Source: Hysterium pulicare CBS 123377 (taxonomy: Eukaryota; Ascomycota; Dothideomycetes; Hysteriales; Hysteriaceae). From it: DNA of 64,000 bases. This document shows positions 57,619-64,000 of the stretch, in pieces. The notes under the pieces were generated by a model. The model ran no database searches and was not told the DNA's origin. It saw only the letters and a list, made by a program, of their open reading frames with translations. The stretch's first letter is position 1; each line of letters opens with the position of its first letter. The translations under genes and the position numbers were made by a program. Location: positions 180,814-244,813 of the forward strand of contig AJFK01000318.1 in assembly GCA_000467715.1 (NCBI GenBank). Reading direction: 5' to 3'.

Positions 57619-60600
57619 ATTGAATGGTAACTATATTAATGAGCGTATGGGGACTAGGAAAAAAAGATCAAAAAGCCAAGAACTAATAGCAAAAGAATGA
57701 CTAGTCGTGGGAGTGTTGCCAACGTACTAGGACGAGCAGGAATGAGGATGTTTAATAGTAACCAGAAATTACAGTTCTCTTACGCCCTGAATCATCTCGT
57801 GTTCGTTCCTGCATTAGCTCTTGGATTGGACCCCAAAATCTGATGGGTAACATTGGAACCGTTCGAGCTTTGATGGTGGAGGCCAAGCGGGTCAAAGCGG
57901 GTCTTTCCCAAGAACGGTACAAGATCTTGCTGTGCTTAGAGCGAAGAGGGAAAGTTTGAAACGGGCCGAGCGTAAGGTCAGCGCTTGAGCTTCAATCCCA
58001 CAAGTCATGACGGATGGTAGTTCGTAAAGGGTGGGCGGTGGAAATTTGAGACTTCCTGATCGACATGTCGTTATATCAAGTTACGATCTGCAAAACTCAG
58101 CACTTTTCTTTTCCTCGTACACCTTCTCTTTGCTGACGAGGAGCAGGGCAGACACTAGCAGAATCCACGCCTCTTTCCCATATCTCTGTCTTCTGAAAAG
58201 AGAGCCAGAATAGCGACGAGATCCTTGGGATGATATCAGCTATGGGAGTCAATCTTTCGACCGAGTTCGTCGTGTTGATTCTTGATATAGCCGATTTGGG
58301 ATGATAGGAGTAGCGTCTCTGCCTGGTTAGCATCCAATCACACCAGAGCTGAAGATAAGGCGCCTATGTAAGTAGTCCTCAAATGGATAGAATTCCTGGT
58401 GGCTGGCGTCGTCGACGAGCGATGTATGGATGAGAAGAAGGTTATTTCGGGCGCTGGGCGGGGAGCCGATTTGGAGCGATGCGGCGTACTTAAGCTTTAT
58501 GCACGGACCCTTGGAACCCTGAACCAGTGAATGGACCCTGTGCCGATCTAATCTTTCCCCTGAACTAGCACTATGATCCAGGAACACATCTCAACGTCCC
58601 CGTGCAACCCCAGAGAGATCTCTGCCAGAATGCATGTCAGTATCAGCCATGAGGAACGCCTCTGGGGTAGGAACAAAGAACGAATCCTGAGATGCAGTGG
58701 TTTGAAGCGCCAAGGAAAACCGTCTTCCATGACCATGGAGCAGCCCTCCTCAAAATGGTAGGCATCATGTATACAATGCGTAAAAGGCGTGCGTATATCA
58801 AGTCTCTTAGGCGACCATCCACTCGTATCGTGCGACAGCGTTCGCTTGACACTACCCGGCAGGCCGGCATGCACAGGGCTTGCCAATGCTGATAGGGACA
58901 AATAGGGTTACCGGATTAAGCCAAGTGTGCATGACTTTGTGCAACATCACAATCGCCGTAAGAGCCCGTAGGTTGTGGTACGTTACATCTAGCAAACTCT
59001 AATTCTGCTTCAACAAGTACGTTTCTCAATGGAAAGATACTTCAATTCCAACATTGATTTTAACAAACGGCTGGAATCCACCGTATTGGCTCCAACACGA
59101 TATGCACTTCGCCCTTCAAGTCTGTTCGTTCTTTCGCCGAATAAGCCATTCTAGCACTTAGATCTCACCCTAAAGCTTGGAACACACCTTCCGCAAATCC
59201 GCAAATCCCTGAAATATCACATCCTTGGGACTATGTACTGGGAATCCGCAACGATTCACAATGTTATCAACCGAATGGTGCCTGTTTCTTCGATCTACAA
59301 TCTATTTGTGGCTCAAGACTGAAAAATCCAACATCGATGTACTCACTTTCAAAGACGCATCACAGCTCAACAATCTACATATCACCCTTTATGTGTCCTC
59401 GAAGCCAAGGAAAATCGAAGCCCTTAGCCTAAGAGACAAGGCATTCAATTTCTACGTTCTGCCTTCAAATAGCGCGGACTGCTACCTCAACTTCCTAATT
59501 TTTCAGGAAGCTGAAATCCGCCGTCATTGGCGATAGAAGAGTGATCATGACTGTCGCATTTCAGAGACTTTTTTCAAGGCTTGGTAGGAACCCGAGGCGC
59601 ATCCGCAACATCACAAAGTAAAGTGTGCCAGCTCAGTAACGTGCCAAGCTCAATATTGCAGAGACTTCGCTTCATCTAAACTTCATTGTCTACCGTCATG
59701 ATTTATTCTCTCAATTGCCTGCCCGTGGCAAATCAGAAGCAACGAGAAGTCTAAATCTAATCGTTCAAGACTTCGCATGACTTTGTCAGAAGAAACCAAA
59801 AAAGTAAACCTCCTTCCAAGACTTATGGCAGCTCAAACATCCTCCCGAAGATGCAGCTTGCTGGAGAGATGTGCCTTCAGCAGGGATCACCTTTTTCCAA
59901 TCTAATCTGGTAATTTACGACTTCAGTCTCAATGACGATGGAATTTGCTCCAGCTGTTGAGCGAGAATGTCACGGAGCGCATATGCAAACAAGGTAACAT
60001 AATGGCGTCGGCAATTCTCCTACGGGCACATTGGTTCAACGCTTTAAGCCTAGCTCCCACGAGGCACGACAGGGAATTGGTCTTGGAGACGACGCGATGC
60101 AATGCATAGACATCTATCGAAACCGCTCTTTTTGGCTTACCCAATAGAACGTAAAATCCAATCTCTCGATACCGATCCATGCACGGCATCTTCTTGACTA
60201 TTCGGAACATTTCATTCATTCGCTAGCGGCTACCCAGCCCTCAGCCGTTCCCCCGAAGCAATCTCGAAGGGGCATGGATATTTCGGCACTTACGAGGGCT
60301 TTTCTAAAGCAGATTCCTCTGCCGAGTACTCGAAAGGGCAATATACGACACTGAACTATTCACAGCTCTAATTCGTCCTTCTATTCTGGTTCAGGACAGT
60401 ACCGTATGTGTCCATCCCCTGTACTAAGCTGCTCTAGTTTTGTTGATGAGTCAGTCGTTCCAGGTCCCAGGTTGACGGCTCTGTTTTCATACATTTAGAT
60501 CGCTGCGGAATCTTACCAAGGTACTGCAATTGATCGGCAGTTGTCTTCCAGGACTCTGCGTGTAACACCACAACAAGAAAACTTCCAGTCAGTACACTCC

Positions 60601-61263
60601 AAATAAAGCAGCTCACCAACCGCCAAGATTTCAGCTTCACTTCGTTGTCGCATCTTTCGAGGCAAAATTGCCAATCCACCTTGGGCCTATAAATGATACT
60701 AGCAGGCATCGTTCATCCATGACTGAGATATATTAGCGTAGGCGGCATTCAGGTCTCGATCATGGGTGGCGACTGAACAACCAACTCTTCTTGGGCGCGA
60801 TCGTAGAGGGTGTTGTGGTATGGGAAATATATGAAGTTCACAACTGACACATGACTACCCCGGACAGCAAACGCCACAGCCTAATATAACCAACCGTCGG
60901 CATTTGCCCAAAATACCGGTGATTGGTTGTCTCATAGTAAATTCTCATATTTCCCCCATTCAATAAACACTCTCTAACAATGTGAGGGCTCTTCAGCAAC
61001 TAAGCCACGTCAAATCCTGTTATGCAACCTCCTAAGAAGTTGTACAGAATAAGTAACATACTAGGGTTAGATTAATAATTCTGAATCTAGGTCTTTAGTG
61101 TTTGGAAGATGATTCATCGAGAATGTAAGATAAAAGATCACAGCTGCCCCTACATATACTCAACGCGGGAAGTTGAAAATTTGTGGTACACCAGCCTCGA
61201 TACTACTAGCACCACCGACGACTAGACTTCAAAGCGACGCTTCCATAAGTGACCAAGTCTACC
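57619..61263. other. 3.6-kb region without a convincing gene
   Basis: The proximal part is laccase promoter. Minus ORFs at 58548-58901, 59929-60219 and 60434-60709 and a plus ORF at 59225-59536 have ATGs but no family features. The 60434-60709 frame encodes one hydrophobic segment (SCFIWSVLTGSFLVVVLH) and has GTAAGA after 60 or so codons, so it could be the first exon of a small membrane protein gene; a consistent continuation was not found. Confidence 0.4.
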
Positions 61264-62332
61264 ATGCATTGGACACCTCTCCTAGCGGCGGCGGCCATCG
61301 CGCCCGCTGTGAATGCCGCTGCGATGCTTCGTTTCTCCTGCTCACAGCTCGTCGTCGAGCGTCTAGATCCGTAAGCCAACTCTAAAGAAAGGGCGGAGCC
61401 TATCTTCTAACATGCCGTCTTTGTTCAGCCTGGTCAATCCCGGTCTGGCACCATCACCACATCTTCACCAGGTCGTGGGAGGAAATGCCTTCAACGTCAC
61501 CATGGACCCCGCTACGCACGACGTTGCCAGCACCGCGACATGTACCACCTGCACACCAGCCGAAGACTTCTCCAACTACTGGACCGCTGTACTATTCTTC
61601 AAGGCAAGGAACGGAACATACAAACGTGTGGCGACGAAAGGCAACCCGCTTGGATTTGACGCTGCCAACGGCGGTCAGACCGTCTATTATCTCGGGACTG
61701 GCAGCGGAAAGCCCACTGCTTTCAAGCCGGGTTTCCGCATGACCGTTGGAGATCCCACCTACCGAACTGCAGCTGAGCTCAAGAAGTATCCCAATCTCAT
61801 CTACACATGTCTGCAAAGTAGCACGACGAGAAGCGGCTCGACTACCAACTTCCCGACAGCTCCCTGCAAGGTTGGTATCATGGCCAGTATCCGATTCCCC
61901 ACTTGCTGGGATGGCAAGAACTTGGACAGCCCCGACCACCAGAGCCACGTCGCATACCCATCCGGCAACAACTGCCCATCCACCCACCCCGTCAACATTC
62001 CCCAAGTTTTCTACGAGACTGTCTGGGATACCGCTCCCTTCAATGACAAGTCGATATGGCCAGCGGATGGCTCTCAACCCTTTGTTTGGTCCTTTGGTGA
62101 CAAGACCGGATATGGAATTCATGGTGATTACGTCTTTGGCTGGAAGGGTGATGCACTCCAAAGGGCACTGGATGCCAACTGCAATAGCGATCTCCTTGGA
62201 AACGACATGAAATGCCCTACACTGAAGTCCCAGACGATCCAGACGGGCAACAAATGCGCTTCACAGGTACAAGTCAAGGAGGATCTTGATGGCTGGCTCA
62301 CTCAACTTCCTGGTGGCATGCCTGTCACTTAA
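61264..62332 (+). CDS. Secreted DUF1996 protein
   Basis: Two exons (61264-61370 and 61429-62332) join in phase to 336 residues. A signal peptide ([18 protein letters not shown], 1-18) is followed by [20 protein letters not shown], then [18 protein letters not shown], the hallmark of DUF1996. Later blocks are [40 protein letters not shown] and [18 protein letters not shown], with several Cys likely in disulfides. The domain is common in secreted fungal proteins, some with WSC or cellulose-binding modules; here none is present. Activity is not established. The stop at 62332 leaves no GPI-type tail. Confidence 0.93.
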
Positions 62333-63661
62333 GCACAAGCCAAACGAATATGCGCGAACTTCGGCAATGGCTTTCGGGAAGGCTTAGGAAAAGTAGGGTC
62401 GCTCGTCGATGGATTGTGTGCTTGTGGGAATTCCTTTTAACATTTTGGCAAACCATACGATCGATTTTATACTATATAGTTCAGTCTACCGCATCCAAAA
62501 TATCATAACAATTCAATACCCAACATTTTGCTGTTTCAAGCGATCAACATTCTAAGTTTAAGCATCCATAATTCTGCCTGTTTAAAGATTGAATTTCTTT
62601 AGAACTTACCATTCTACCCCCTCAAGTAGGCTGTGGTGTGACGATTCATATACGGTTGTAAGTCTTATCATATGTACGCAGTTTACAATAATCCTTTGTT
62701 GTACTTTCAGTATTGGAGAGTAGGTGGAATTGGAGAAGGTTGAGCAGAACCAAGAGTTGATAAACAAGGTCCTTCTCGCGTTCAACAGCAGTAACGTTGT
62801 CTACGTTCATGCCAGATACAAGGGTGTTATTTCGCCTCTGAGGTCAGTTAGACTTCATGGATTTCAAGTATACACTCACTCCCATCCGAGTGCTGAAAGG
62901 TGAATGACAGGATGACTGTCGGCGAGACCTCGGATCACTATGGAAGTTTGAGAGAAGTCTAGTCCTAATTAGGTTTGAGCACCCGAAGTATCAAAAGCAA
63001 CCGCCAGTTAGATTCTACGTCTTGTGTTCACTATTCATTGGTCAATAAAAAATAAACATCTTCAAAAGGTTCAGAGCAGACAGATCCTCAAGGTCACAAA
63101 AGAGGTGCTTCGTAAAGTCCGTGCATAGTCATTCCTTACAGTCTTCCCTGCAGAGTCTTACAATTTCCTTTCGTCTGAACTCTCACTGCTATCATTCGCC
63201 ACCTCCGGAGAATTTGCATCTGACTGCATTTCAACAACGGCGAAAAGGGTCCAAAACATCCACTTATGTTAGTTCATGCCCAACTCATGCAGGGAAGATT
63301 CCCAAAGTAGTATACCCCGCGGGGGTACCTGGATGGCGCCCGATTTCGACCTCTTATAAACCACCCGAGAATATGACACCATATGCACTATGAACGCAAC
63401 TCACAGTATACCGTCCACTTACGCTATGCCACGCCCGTGAAGATACTCACATGGCTTCAGAGCGATGACATTTCCTAGGTATTATGACGACTATGATTGC
63501 AAGCAATGTGACCAAATGAAGAATTCATGGCTGGTGGCTTTTTAAGCTTTATATCGACTGCTGGGCAGCTTTCAACGGAGACAATATTACAACGAACACA
63601 AAGACAGGTTCGACGATTCGAAGATTCCAAACACCGCAAAGAATAAATATCAGAATACAAC
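62333..63661. other. Intergenic with a GC-rich palindrome
   Basis: 1.3 kb, largely AT-rich. A palindrome TACCCC-GCG-GGGGTA lies at 63313-63327, 335 bp before the next start codon. The plus ORF at 63121-63393 starts with a non-ATG codon and is not supported. Confidence 0.5.
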
Positions 63662-64000
63662 ATGTCTCCACCAACATCAGAACGAGCACGCCGTAAGTCT
63701 ATTGGCCCGATCATCGAGGCCTTACCAGCACTAATGGAAATGCAGACGAGCCCGTCTATCTCGATGACCTCGAGGCCGGAAGGGCAAGACGTCCACCACT
63801 CCCAAACAGTACTACCTCCCCGGACATGAAGCGGAAACATCGCAGGCACTACGAAGACGAAGGTACGACCGTCCCTCTCCTTAAAAGAGACAAACTCCTT
63901 AAGGACACCTAACCGCCGAGCCTCCAATGAAATGATGACTAACTTACATAGCCCCAAAACCTCGTCGAGCAAATACCTATCGTGAGCCTCCTCCCCCTCC
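63662..64000 (+). CDS. 5' end of a gene that runs off the window, basic hypothetical protein
   Basis: Three exons (63662-63692, 63746-63862, 63952-63981) with GTAAGT, GTACGA and GTGAGC donors and CAG/TAG acceptors keep one frame: MSPPTSERARHEPVYLDDLE, then GRARRPPLPNSTTSPDMKRK, then HYEDEAPKPRRANTYR. The gene continues beyond 64000. The visible part is basic and Pro-rich, possibly disordered, with no domain yet. The start is the first ATG downstream of AT-rich promoter DNA. Function unknown. Confidence 0.6.

Noticed and set aside
60434-60709. Membrane-segment ORF as the start of a UstYa/DUF3328-type gene
   Set aside because: The expected HxxHC motifs and a consistent second exon could not be found.

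Overview
The window is nuclear DNA of a filamentous ascomycete (Pezizomycotina). The genes carry short introns, mostly 45-110 bp, with GT..AG ends and CTRAY-type branch points. There is a Som1 homologue, a nuclear cox9-type subunit, an AP-3 mu subunit, an ascolaccase ending in the family's DSGL, a DUF1996 secreted protein, a 2EXR protein and a Pab1 with an acidic insert in RRM4. The style of the lineage-specific genes suggests Leotiomycetes; that is an inference and was not tested. I placed exon borders by hand from splice motifs, frame continuity and family knowledge. Except for the C-terminal exon of the 30.6-32.2 kb gene and the 5' ends of the C2H2 and laccase genes, the phases add up to complete frames.

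Left part (1-26.3 kb): a broken paralogue of a gene at 39.6-41.7 kb sits at the edge. Then, all on the minus strand, come a 2EXR protein, an epsin, a four-finger C2H2 regulator with about 5 kb of gene-free DNA upstream, flavohaemoprotein, poly(A)-binding protein, a 1389-residue proline-rich/coiled-coil protein and fructose-1,6-bisphosphatase.

Middle (26.3-45 kb): a gene-poor stretch with one tiny candidate gene is followed by two lineage-specific plus-strand genes and a small ORF. Next is an aldo-keto reductase. Then comes a divergent pair: a 662-residue coiled-coil protein (the intact paralogue of the left-edge pseudogene) and an HSPA12-like Hsp70-family ATPase. This pair is the best candidate in the window for an undescribed module.

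Right part (46-64 kb): a compact housekeeping block holds a Rad51-paralogue-like ATPase facing Som1, TAF8 facing the cytochrome c oxidase VIIa-type subunit, and AP-3 mu. It gives way to secretion and accessory genes: an orphan protein, an SDR, a multicopper oxidase with a long cell-wall-like N-terminal region, 3.6 kb without a convincing gene, a secreted DUF1996 protein, and the 5' end of a gene that runs off the edge.

Non-coding points of note are four consecutive perfect hairpins at 8517-8615, oligo(A) tracts in the leader of the Pab1 gene, a cluster of TTCnAGAA motifs near 11.4-11.6 kb, and a 12-bp tandem repeat just upstream of the coiled-coil gene. I found no CRISPR, rRNA, recognisable tRNA or intact transposon.
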